A stretch of 64,000 nt of DNA, from NCBI RefSeq assembly GCF_900068895.1, contig NZ_CDPK01000002.1:416123-480122 (forward strand). Reading direction: 5' to 3'. Source of the stretch: Erwinia sp. ErVv1 (GTDB taxonomy: Bacteria > Pseudomonadota > Gammaproteobacteria > Enterobacterales > Enterobacteriaceae). How positions within the stretch are numbered: the first letter of the stretch is position 1; each line of letters starts with the position of its first letter. Positions 56,982-64,000 of the stretch are shown here, piece by piece. A program made the position numbers and the translations under genes. The notes under the pieces were generated by a model, which was not told the origin of the DNA, did no database searches, and worked only from the letters and a program-made list of their open reading frames with translations.

Positions 56982-59527
56982 CTATCCCAACGGCAACCTG
57001 GCGTATTCAGTTTCGCAACGGCATGACCTTTGACCGGGCCGCTGGCCTTGTACCCTATCTTAAGCGTCTCGGCATCAGCCACCTCTATGCCTCGCCGGTT
57101 TTTACGGCGACCTCTGGATCTGGCCACGGCTACGATGTGACCGATGCTAACGCCATTGACCCGGCGATTGGCGGGCGTGCAGGCTTTGACCGGCTGGTTA
57201 GGGTACTGAAGGAAGCAGGGCTTGGCCTGATTCTGGATATTGTACCGAACCATATGGCCGCCTCGCTGGAGAATGCATGGTGGTATGACGTGATTGAGCA
57301 CGGCGAAAAAAGCCGCTACGCCCGACATTTTGATATCGACTGGTCGCGCCCTCTGACCTTGCCCTTTCTTGGCGACTCGTTTGAGCAGGTACTGGAGAAC
57401 GGGGATATCGCAGTCAAAGCCGATCCGCATACCGGCAAACCCGCGCTGGCCTGCTACGAGAGTTTTTATCCGCTGGCACCCGAAACCTGGCAGGGGCAGG
57501 AAGCTGAGGTACTCGCGCTGACCGATAAAGCCGGGATCGCTGCGCTCCATCAGCGTCAGCCCTGGCGACTGACGTCATGGCGGGATGCGGCGAGCGATCT
57601 CTCCTACCGCCGCTTTTTTGAGATAACCGGGCTGGCTGGCGTACGGGTGGAGGATCGCGCCGTGTTTGACGATACGCACCGGCTGATCCTGGAACTGGTG
57701 CACTCCGGTGCGGTTGACGGGCTGCGCGTGGACCACGTCGATGGTCTGGCCGATCCGAAAGGGTATCTTGAGCGTCTTCGCCAGGAAGCCGGACCCGCCT
57801 GTTATATTACGGTCGAAAAAATTCTCGGCGAGGGCGAGCAGCTTCCCGCCGACTGGCCGGTTTCCGGCACCACGGGCTATGAATTTATCTCTTCGCTTTC
57901 CGACGTACTGGTGGATAACAGTGGGATTGGCAACCTGCGCAGGGACTACGAACAGCAGGTCGGCAGGCCCGTGGCGATGGAGAGCGAACTGCGCGCGGCA
58001 AAGGTGCTGATGGCCGACAGGAATTTTGCCGGGGAGTTTAACCGACTACTGCATCTCGCCCAGGCCATTACCACGCAGGAGGGGGTGACGCAAAGCGAAA
58101 GTCCCCTCCGCGCGGCACTGCGCGAACTGCTGGTTGCCTTTCCGGTGTATCGCACCTATGGCACCGCACAGGGACTACCGGAGGCCGACAGTGCGCTGCT
58201 GGACCGGGTGGTTGAAGCGGTCAGGGGCGGCGTTAATGCGCCGGACTCTCAGGCGCTCAATTTCATTGTCGGGATCCTGAAAGGTCACCTCTCCGAGCCT
58301 GCATTAAGTGACGCCGTCACATTTCGCCTTCGCTTCCAGCAGCTTACTGGCCCGCTGATGGCAAAATCGGTAGAGGATACGCTGTTCTTCCGCCACGGCG
58401 TGAACCTCGGGCTCAACGAAGTGGGCGCGGATCCGCTGCCGCGCGACTTTTCGCCCGCCCGGTTTCATGCAGATATGCAGAGACGACTGGAACGGCAGCC
58501 GGACGCGATTTCATCCACCTCGACCCATGACACCAAACGCGGGGAAGATGCCCGCGCCCGCCTCTATGCGCTGACCGAAGCGCCGGGGTTTTGGGCCGGG
58601 TGCGTGGCACGCTGGAGCCAGATTAACCAGCATCATATCATCACGCTCGACGACGGTCCGGCACCTGAACCCGCAGTCAGATGGATGCTGTATCAGGCGC
58701 TGGCAGGCGCGTGGCCGGTTCGCCTGCATCCGGAAGATAACGCGGGACTGGAGGCGCTTGAGGGGCGGTTTATCGCTTTTGTCGAAAAGGCGCTGCGCGA
58801 AGCCAAGCTGCGCACCGACTGGGGCAACAGCAATGCGCCCTACGAAGAGGCGGTGCTCAACTATGCCCGCCAGCTGCTTGCACCAGCCAGTCACGCCTTC
58901 CTGCACGATTTTACTGCCTCTCTGCAGCCCGTTATCCGTACCGGGCTGGTCAACGGCCTGACCCAGACCACGCTCAAACTTACCGCGCCCGGCGTGCCGG
59001 ATATTTATCAGGGCAGCGAAACGCTGGACTTCAGCCTTGTCGATCCCGATAACCGCCGCGAGCCGGATTTCACCGCGCTTGAGCGGCTGGGGGAGGAAAA
59101 CCTGTCGCTGACGCCGGACAGGGACTTCGATGGCCAGCTCAAGCAACAGGTTATCGCCCGGCTGCTGCATCTGCGTCAGCAAATGCCGACCCTGTTTAGT
59201 CGCGGGGAGTATCTGCCGCTTAGCGCATCGGGTAACCGTGCAGAGAAAGTTATCGCTTTTGCCCGGGTGGGGCATGAGGGCACGCTACTGGTTATCGCGC
59301 CGCGTCTGGTGTTTGATGCCGTTAACGGATCCGACCTGGGGCACCCTGCGGGCTGGACGCAGACGGAAATCATCCTGCCCGAGCGTCTCGCAAACCGACG
59401 CTACCGAAATGTTCTCAGCGGTGAAACCATTTCGCTGGTGGACCGATTGACTTTAACGGCGCTGGGTAACCTGTCGCCGCTGGTGCTGTTAAGTGATGAA
59501 TTATCAGGAGTAGGGATAAATGTCTGA
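56978..59527 (+). CDS. treY: Malto-oligosyltrehalose synthase TreY
   Basis: An 849-residue GH13 enzyme that converts the reducing end of maltodextrins to a trehalose-type linkage. Family motifs are LGLILDIVPNHMA, DGLRVDHVDGLADP (nucleophile Asp), CYITVEKILGEGE (acid/base Glu), and STSTHDTKRGEDARARL (transition-state Asp). Length is above the roughly 700-850 range typical of the family and fully covered. It overlaps treZ by ATGA and glgX by eight bases, so the three enzymes are made together from one mRNA to turn glycogen into trehalose. Confidence 0.95.
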   Translation: MTIPTATWRIQFRNGMTFDRAAGLVPYLKRLGISHLYASPVFTATSGSGHGYDVTDANAIDPAIGGRAGFDRLVRVLKEAGLGLILDIVPNHMAASLENAWWYDVIEHGEKSRYARHFDIDWSRPLTLPFLGDSFEQVLENGDIAVKADPHTGKPALACYESFYPLAPETWQGQEAEVLALTDKAGIAALHQRQPWRLTSWRDAASDLSYRRFFEITGLAGVRVEDRAVFDDTHRLILELVHSGAVDGLRVDHVDGLADPKGYLERLRQEAGPACYITVEKILGEGEQLPADWPVSGTTGYEFISSLSDVLVDNSGIGNLRRDYEQQVGRPVAMESELRAAKVLMADRNFAGEFNRLLHLAQAITTQEGVTQSESPLRAALRELLVAFPVYRTYGTAQGLPEADSALLDRVVEAVRGGVNAPDSQALNFIVGILKGHLSEPALSDAVTFRLRFQQLTGPLMAKSVEDTLFFRHGVNLGLNEVGADPLPRDFSPARFHADMQRRLERQPDAISSTSTHDTKRGEDARARLYALTEAPGFWAGCVARWSQINQHHIITLDDGPAPEPAVRWMLYQALAGAWPVRLHPEDNAGLEALEGRFIAFVEKALREAKLRTDWGNSNAPYEEAVLNYARQLLAPASHAFLHDFTASLQPVIRTGLVNGLTQTTLKLTAPGVPDIYQGSETLDFSLVDPDNRREPDFTALERLGEENLSLTPDRDFDGQLKQQVIARLLHLRQQMPTLFSRGEYLPLSASGNRAEKVIAFARVGHEGTLLVIAPRLVFDAVNGSDLGHPAGWTQTEIILPERLANRRYRNVLSGETISLVDRLTLTALGNLSPLVLLSDELSGVGINV

Positions 59528-61595
59528 CGGTAAACCTTTTGAAATTACGGCAGGATCCAGCCATCTTCTTGGTGCAACCGTCGATGAGGACGGCGTCAAT
59601 TTCGCCATCTTCTCGGCACACGCGGAGCGCGTTGAGCTGTGCCTGTTTGACGAAAGTGGCAAAACGGAAATCGCCCGGCTTACGCTACCGGAATATACCC
59701 ACGAAGTATGGCACGGCTATGTGCCGGGTCTGAAGGCGGGCGCGCTCTATGGCTATCGCGTTCACGGCCCGTACGATCCGGAGAACGGTCACCGTTTCAA
59801 CGCCAATAAGTTGCTCATTGACCCCTATGCGCGCGAACTGGTCGGTGACGTTGAGTGGAATGATGCGCACTACGCCTATGATCTGCTGCATGAGGAGAAG
59901 GACCTCACCTTTGACGAGCGCGACAGCGCGCCCTTTATGCCTAAGTGCCGGGTTATCGATCCGAATGCCATTGACTGGCAGGACAATAACCGGCCCTCGG
60001 TGCCCTGGCCGAAATCCGTTATCTACGAAACCCATGTCAAAGGCTTCACCCAGCTTAACTCTGCGCTGCCCGTGGAGCTGCGCGGCACCTTTGAAGGGAT
60101 GGGGCATCAGGCCTCGGTTGACTATATCAAGAGCCTGGGCATCACCTCGGTCGAACTTCTGCCGGTTCACTGGTTCCCCGATGACCAGCACCTGCTCGAC
60201 AACGGACTGAAGAATTTCTGGGGCTACAATACCCTGGGCTTCTTTGCGCCCGCCTCACGCTATTTTGGTCCGAAGGGCATTCAGGGCTTCCGCGATATGG
60301 TACGTGCCTTCCACGACGCCGGTATAGAGGTGATTCTGGACGTGGTCTACAACCACACTGCAGAGGGGAACGAGCTGGGGCCAACGCTCTCTTTCAAGGG
60401 CATCGACAACTTCTCCTACTATCGCACGCTGCCAGACCAGCACCGCTATTACATCAATGACACCGGCACGGGTAATACCGTTAACACCTCGCACCCGCGC
60501 GTACTGCAACTGATCACCGACTCGCTGCGCTACTGGGCGGAAACCATGCATATCGACGGCTTTCGCTTTGACCTCGGGACCATTCTTGGCCGCGAGCCGG
60601 AGGGCTTCGATCAGCGCAGCGGCTTTTTCGATGCCGTGATGCAGGATCCGGTGCTCTCCAGGCTCAAGCTGATTGGAGAACCCTGGGATATTGGCCCGGG
60701 AGGCTATCAGGTTGGCGGTTTTCCACCGGGCTGGGCCGAATGGAACGACAAATATCGCGATACGGTACGAGAATACTGGAAGGGCAATAACGTCTCGACG
60801 GACTTTGCCGCCCGCCTGCTGGGTTCCGGCGACCTTTACGATCAGCGTGGACGCCGGCCCTGGGCGAGCGTCAACTTCATTACCGCCCACGACGGGTTTA
60901 CGCTAAACGATCTGGTTTCCTACAGCGAAAAGCACAATGAGGCGAACGGCGAAGATAACAACGATGGCCATAATGATAATCGATCCGACAATTACGGGGC
61001 CGAAGGGCCAACCGACGACGAAGGCATTAATGCGGTACGTGAGCGGCAGAAGCGCAACTTCCTGACCACCATCTTTTTCTCACACGGTACGCCGATGCTG
61101 CTGGCGGGCGATGAGTTTGGCCGCAGCCAGATGGGCAACAATAACGGTTACTGTCAGGACAGCGAGGTTTCCTGGATCCACTGGGACAATCTGCCCGGGA
61201 GCAGTGATGCGCTGCGCGAATTTACCCGCCAGCTGATTACCCTGCGGGCCGCGCAGCCGCTGCTTCGCCGCGAGAACTGGCGCGACGGCATGGATATCAA
61301 ATGGTTTAACGCCGGGGGCGGTTTTCAGCAGCCGGAGCAGTGGGATGAAGGATCAACGCTGGGCGTCTATCTCGGCCGCGAGGATTTACAGCAGGAGGAG
61401 GGTATCTGGCACGACGTGCTGATGCTGTTTAATCCCTTCGAAGGCAACGTCCCGTTCCTGATCCCGCAGTTTGGCGAAGGGGGCTGGGTGCTTGAGCTGA
61501 CCACTTTTGACAGCGCAAAGCGTGGTCTGGTCATCACGCGTGAGAAAGAGTTCGAGCTGGAGGGGCGCAGCATCGCCATCTTCCGAAGGCCGTAG
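59520..61595 (+). CDS. glgX: Glycogen debranching enzyme GlgX/TreX
   Basis: A 691-residue isoamylase-type debranching enzyme. An N-terminal CBM48-like domain (GVNFAIFSAHAERVELCLFD) is followed by the GH13 barrel with VILDVVYNHTAEGNELGPT, DGFRFDLGTILGRE (nucleophile), LIGEPWDIGPGGYQVG (acid/base Glu), and NFITAHDGFTLNDLVSY. It hydrolyses alpha-1,6 branches, supplying linear maltodextrins to TreY. Overlaps the treY stop by eight bases. A short terminator-like hairpin follows at 61673-61694. Confidence 0.95.
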   Translation: MSDGKPFEITAGSSHLLGATVDEDGVNFAIFSAHAERVELCLFDESGKTEIARLTLPEYTHEVWHGYVPGLKAGALYGYRVHGPYDPENGHRFNANKLLIDPYARELVGDVEWNDAHYAYDLLHEEKDLTFDERDSAPFMPKCRVIDPNAIDWQDNNRPSVPWPKSVIYETHVKGFTQLNSALPVELRGTFEGMGHQASVDYIKSLGITSVELLPVHWFPDDQHLLDNGLKNFWGYNTLGFFAPASRYFGPKGIQGFRDMVRAFHDAGIEVILDVVYNHTAEGNELGPTLSFKGIDNFSYYRTLPDQHRYYINDTGTGNTVNTSHPRVLQLITDSLRYWAETMHIDGFRFDLGTILGREPEGFDQRSGFFDAVMQDPVLSRLKLIGEPWDIGPGGYQVGGFPPGWAEWNDKYRDTVREYWKGNNVSTDFAARLLGSGDLYDQRGRRPWASVNFITAHDGFTLNDLVSYSEKHNEANGEDNNDGHNDNRSDNYGAEGPTDDEGINAVRERQKRNFLTTIFFSHGTPMLLAGDEFGRSQMGNNNGYCQDSEVSWIHWDNLPGSSDALREFTRQLITLRAAQPLLRRENWRDGMDIKWFNAGGGFQQPEQWDEGSTLGVYLGREDLQQEEGIWHDVLMLFNPFEGNVPFLIPQFGEGGWVLELTTFDSAKRGLVITREKEFELEGRSIAIFRRP

Positions 61596-61672
61596 CAGGG
61601 CGCGGATAGCCTCCGTCCTCTGTAAGGCCGTCACAGGGTAAGCCTCACCGTCATTATCCCAATTATCCCATC

Positions 61673-61695
61673 AGCCCGGCATCGTCCGGGCTTTA
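61673..61695 (+). terminator. Hairpin with short T-run downstream of glgX
   Basis: AGCCCGG (61673-61679) and CCGGGCT (61686-61692) with a six-base loop, followed by TTA. It lies about 80 bases beyond glgX. From here to 61935 no gene is supported. Confidence 0.65.
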
Positions 61696-61935
61696 TCAAC
61701 GCAGCATAGCGGGACACCTCGCCGATGACGATTGAACATAGCTGCTTATCGCGAGCCTGAGCAGGATACTGTGGTACCGCGTGAGGGTGAACCCGTAAGC
61801 AGGGAGATTCGGCGAGGATTCGCACTGGATGATACTGGCGGGGAAATAGAGTATGACGGAACTGGAAAAACAGTTCCGGATCGGGCGGTGCCGATAAAAA
61901 ACAGATGTTATGTTCAATCGAGTGGCCAGCGGATA

Positions 61936-62514
61936 TTAACTGGCTGTGATTTGGCTAATAAACAAACCACTCACATTTTTGTTTTCAACATAATATTTGA
62001 TGCAGTTCATCTGGGTGAAATCACCATAGTTGATTTCACTGCAATACTGGATTACATTGCCAGCAGGCTTGCTTGAGAATATCGATGAAAGTTTCTCTAA
62101 TGGGGCTTTCAGCAAAGGAACTCCTTTAATCGAAACGCTTAAATCACCACTGTAAGAAGAACAACCTTTTTGCTGCCCAGACTTAGTCAGTGCAATGGAT
62201 GTTAAATCGCCTTGCCCCATCTCATTATCAGAGATAAACCAGTAGTCCACATCTTTAGATTTAAGGCAAAGCCACGAGGCTTGATCGCCTTGGTTAACTG
62301 TTACGCCAGTAGCTTTTGCAATGTCTGCAATATTGCTAAACTCCATAACAAAGATGTTGTCGCCAACAATCACATGAGGAGATAAATTCATGTTGGTATC
62401 GTAGTTTGGAATGGATGAATCATCCTGGTAGTAGTTAGCACCAAAACCTGTCATCTGCATAGACATAGCAACAGGAGAAGCCATAGCTGCAAGGGCAAGG
62501 ATTATATATTTCAT
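61936..62514 (-). CDS. Predicted periplasmic immunity protein of the Tlde1-type effector
   Basis: A 192-residue protein with a signal peptide (residues 1-18, AMASPVAMS) and no recognised domain. Its start overlaps the stop of the Tlde1-type effector gene by four bases (ATGA), the arrangement of an effector-immunity pair. Because the effector acts on peptidoglycan in the periplasm, an immunity protein should be periplasmic, which fits the signal peptide. Two cysteines or more (LCLKSKD, QKGCSS, IQYCSE, MNCIKY) may form disulfides. Tldi1 of Salmonella is the model; sequence identity cannot be judged here. Low GC. Confidence 0.7.
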   Translation of the reverse strand: MKYIILALAAMASPVAMSMQMTGFGANYYQDDSSIPNYDTNMNLSPHVIVGDNIFVMEFSNIADIAKATGVTVNQGDQASWLCLKSKDVDYWFISDNEMGQGDLTSIALTKSGQQKGCSSYSGDLSVSIKGVPLLKAPLEKLSSIFSSKPAGNVIQYCSEINYGDFTQMNCIKYYVENKNVSGLFISQITAS

Positions 62515-62873
62515 TTCACTTTTAACTCCCTGTCACCACTAGCCCAAATGCTCTTTCTGACACTAATCGGGGCGATAATACAACCTTCCGATGAGTCCAG
62601 AGGGTGCTTCTTGCTTGCGCCGTGAATACGGAAAGCAGAGCGTCCACACATGGCATTGCTTTGGTTCGGTGTGAGGTTAAGGGTGTATTTGCCTGTATGA
62701 GCTGAGTTGTGAGGAGAGCCGATTGTATAAGTGCCTCTGGGGAGCGGACCTTTACCGCTTACGCACTCTTGTGAACTGTCATTTTTAAACCCTGTTGCAC
62801 CTGCATAATCTGCAGTGTACGTTTCACCATTACGGGTGAATTTGTGTGTAGCTACATCGTATTCCCATGTCAT
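62511..62873 (-). CDS. tlde1: Tlde1-family type VI secretion effector (L,D-transpeptidase fold, DUF2778)
   Basis: About 120 residues from ATG 62873. The catalytic motif of L,D-transpeptidases is present as FRIHGASKKHPLDSSEGCII (His, Ser, Gly-Cys). Other family features: MTWEYDVATHKFTRNGE, GPLPRGTYTIGSPHNSAHTG. In Salmonella, Tlde1 is a T6SS effector that cuts or exchanges peptidoglycan tetrapeptide stems in target cells. ATG 62873 shares its A with the TAA of hcp (TAATG), so it is translationally coupled; the longer in-frame start 62894 lies inside hcp and is less likely. Encoded downstream of hcp and upstream of its probable immunity protein. Confidence 0.85.
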   Translation of the reverse strand: MTWEYDVATHKFTRNGETYTADYAGATGFKNDSSQECVSGKGPLPRGTYTIGSPHNSAHTGKYTLNLTPNQSNAMCGRSAFRIHGASKKHPLDSSEGCIIAPISVRKSIWASGDRELKVK

Positions 62874-63361
62874 TATGCTGCCCGCCCTTTCCATGAGTCA
62901 GTATGAATAATGTTACCGTCCAGATAGTGCCATGTGATTTTTTCGTAAGCTAAATCAACGTATTCCAGATGGTCGTGCCTTTCCCATTGCGGTTTTTTTA
63001 TATTCATCATGAAAGGCTCTATCTCGGTTACTTTTACATTCTCAATGGTCGTTCGAAAGTATTCCTCTTCCTGTCCGCTATAGTTGATTCGGTAGAACTT
63101 AAATACCGCCTTTTTCAAGGTCTGACCGGATGAAAGAGCTTTGTAAAGGTAAGAGGATGAGCTATCAATGCTTTTCATAAACGCATAGGAGCTATGCAAG
63201 CGTTTCGCCGTAGCCTTTCCTGTCAAATGATCTGTAGGTTGCTCAACAGAATGCATTAGTTCTAATACTTCGATGCTTCCATCTCTGCCGTTCACATCAA
63301 CGCAACCATTTATCGGTGTACCACAATCATCTTCAAGCCATAAGTAAACAGGTATAGCCAT
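62873..63361 (-). CDS. hcp: Hcp-family type VI secretion tube protein
   Basis: A 162-residue Hcp protein. The family opening MAIPVYLWLEDDCGTPINGC is followed by SIEVLELMHSVEQPTD, YKALSSGQTLKKAVFKFY, ENVKVTEIEPFMMNIKK, HDHLEYVDLAYEKITW and DGNIIHTDSWKGRAA, the standard C terminus of enteric Hcp. It stacks as hexameric rings in the T6SS tube and can carry small effectors in its lumen. It precedes the Tlde1-type gene (TAATG coupling), suggesting that Tlde1 is loaded in this Hcp. No tssB/C, vgrG or other T6SS genes are in the window, so this is an orphan (auxiliary) hcp. Confidence 0.93.
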   Translation of the reverse strand: MAIPVYLWLEDDCGTPINGCVDVNGRDGSIEVLELMHSVEQPTDHLTGKATAKRLHSSYAFMKSIDSSSSYLYKALSSGQTLKKAVFKFYRINYSGQEEEYFRTTIENVKVTEIEPFMMNIKKPQWERHDHLEYVDLAYEKITWHYLDGNIIHTDSWKGRAA

Positions 63362-63433
63362 CGCTCAACTCCGTAATTCCATGTCAAGAGCATGGATTTT
63401 TATCCTTGCATAGAGATAAATCAAGGATTAAGT

Positions 63434-63490
63434 GTAGCGGCTCGCAATCGAAAACGGCCGGACTCGCAATCAGCGCTAATTTTGGCTCAC
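63434..63490. repeat. Mobile-element end-like repeat, right copy
   Basis: A roughly 57-base sequence beginning TAGCGGCTCGCAATCGAAAA, aligned with 37824-37880 in the same orientation and containing CTCGCAATC twice, plus GCTCACAAT and ACTCACAAC further on. It lies between the hcp promoter and the truncated sulfurtransferase sequence that starts at about 63526. Confidence 0.5.
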
Positions 63491-63525
63491 AATACTGCAA
63501 CTGAAATCGGGCGCGGACTCACAAC

Positions 63526-63669
63526 GCGGCCGGGCTGGCGCTGGCGTTTACCGTCGCAGGCGAAGATCCGCAGTCTCTGCGACTGTATGATGATTCGCTA
63601 AACGGCTGGCTGAGCGATCCCGGCCTGCCGCTTGAAAAGGGGCAGGGAAGAGGCATCTTTATCCGCTGA
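63526..63669 (+). pseudogene. Sulfurtransferase (rhodanese) 3' fragment
   Basis: A 47-codon frame AAGLALAFTVAGEDPQSLRL, then YDDSLNGWLSDPGLPLEKG, to TGA at 63667-63669. It matches the C-terminal end of a two-domain thiosulfate/3-mercaptopyruvate sulfurtransferase (the segment just after the active-site CGSGVT loop). The active-site Cys and the rest are missing; upstream the frame meets TGA at 63502-63504, in mobile-element-like sequence. The gene was cut at about 63525, probably by insertion and deletion. It sits 37 bases before thiM. Confidence 0.6.
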
Positions 63670-63706
63670 CTGACGATTTTTTTCTACCAGGGTGATGAGG
63701 TTTATT

Positions 63707-64000
63707 ATGCAACAGCTTTCATGGCGCGACAGCGCAGTACGAGAGGCGCTCAGCCATATCAAACAGCACAAGCCTTTTTGCTACGGGCTGATCAACTATA
63801 TTGCCGCTAACCTTTCTGCCAACGTGCTGTTGGCGGTGGGCGCGGGACCCGCAATTGGCGCGGCGCTCGACTGGCAAAAGGTGTTCGGCAGTCATGCCAG
63901 TGCGGTTTGGATCAACGCCGCCAGCCTGATGAGCAATACGGCCGGGGAGGTTCGCCAGGCCGCGCAGGCTGCACATCATGCGGGTGTCCCCTGGGTGCTG
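63707..64000 (+). CDS. thiM: Hydroxyethylthiazole kinase-like protein (ThiM family), cut by window edge
   Basis: The frame opens at ATG 63707 after GATGAGG and runs open to the last base (98 codons seen). The wording CYGLINYIAANLSANVLLAV and ASAVWINAASLMSNTAGEVR, then HHAGVPWVL, is the N-terminal part of ThiM, which phosphorylates hydroxyethylthiazole in thiamine salvage. No TPP riboswitch was seen upstream, and the leader is short (37 bases) after the sulfurtransferase fragment, suggesting they once formed an operon. The catalytic C-terminal half is outside the window. Confidence 0.8.
   Translation, partial: MQQLSWRDSAVREALSHIKQHKPFCYGLINYIAANLSANVLLAVGAGPAIGAALDWQKVFGSHASAVWINAASLMSNTAGEVRQAAQAAHHAGVPWVL

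Noticed and set aside
56597..57550. 317-codon minus-strand frame spanning the treZ-treY junction
   Set aside because: Crosses two clear genes; composition biased and no motif.
61732..62076. 114-codon plus-strand frame
   Set aside because: Mostly antisense to the predicted immunity gene, no ribosome site, no match recognised.
63670..63706. TPP riboswitch before thiM
   Set aside because: Leader is only 37 bases after the sulfurtransferase stop and lacks the THI-box core sequence.

Overview
This window reads as chromosomal DNA of a gamma-proteobacterium of the order Enterobacterales, most likely an Erwiniaceae member (Erwinia or Pantoea relative). This rests on recognisable enteric genes (pepT, osmC, sotB, cdh, mqo, mtr-like permease), the srfABC operon, a treZ-treY-glgX trehalose operon, a dat-ddc 1,3-diaminopropane operon and a chromosomal class A beta-lactamase. 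Erwinia persicina and relatives are known to carry such a beta-lactamase. The genus is inference. No rRNA, tRNA or CRISPR array was seen.

Layout. 0-5.4 kb: the 3' end of a carboxylesterase, a membrane chemoreceptor with a sigma-28-like promoter, and a LysR regulator divergent from an aminotransferase plus an amino-acid-binding protein. 5.4-9 kb: pepT, a 59-codon YodC-like gene, osmC and an aromatic amino acid permease. 9-14.5 kb: a DppA-like peptide-binding protein, a LysR regulator and a translationally coupled M20 peptidase and MFS transporter. 14.5-19 kb: sotB, a DUF535 (VirK/YbjX) gene, a 3-hydroxyisobutyrate-dehydrogenase-like reductase and an Rrf2 regulator. 19-21.3 kb: a short Rob/SoxS-type AraC regulator and a MarR-flavin monooxygenase pair. 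21.4-24.9 kb: a four-gene operon of a non-haem iron oxygenase and a methionine-type ABC transporter. 25-29 kb: an AI-2E-family membrane protein, CDP-diacylglycerol diphosphatase, a secreted barnase-type RNase with a barstar-like inhibitor, and the beta-lactamase. 29.2-36.1 kb: srfABC on the minus strand. 36.4-37.8 kb: a soluble two-PAS chemoreceptor resembling BdlA.

37.8-42.8 kb is a foreign, AT-rich, decayed island. It holds a serine recombinase remnant, a large ADP-ribosyltransferase toxin gene broken by two homopolymer frameshifts and an amber codon, an IS630 transposase stub, and a berberine-bridge-type FAD oxidoreductase with an in-frame TGA. 43-48.2 kb returns to core-like genes: two zinc alcohol dehydrogenases, a VF530 protein, an alpha/beta hydrolase and an Rpn nuclease. 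48.5-61.6 kb: a second membrane chemoreceptor, mqo, ddc and dat, then treZ-treY-glgX.

61.9-63.4 kb is a small low-GC module: hcp, a Tlde1-type L,D-transpeptidase-fold type VI effector and its probable periplasmic immunity protein. It sits against a truncated sulfurtransferase gene, and at the junction is a roughly 57-base sequence also found at the left edge of the 38-kb island. The window ends inside a thiM-like gene.

Themes: motility and sensing (three chemoreceptors with FliA-type -10 elements), peptide and amino acid scavenging, stress protection (osmC, trehalose), and interbacterial or host-directed weapons (RNase/barstar, Hcp-Tlde1, ADP-ribosyltransferase, SrfABC). The best second-look candidates are the homopolymer-broken ADP-ribosyltransferase, the orphan hcp-tlde1-immunity module with its mobile-element scar, and srfABC, which couples an actin/Hsp70-like ATPase to a dynamin-like GTPase.
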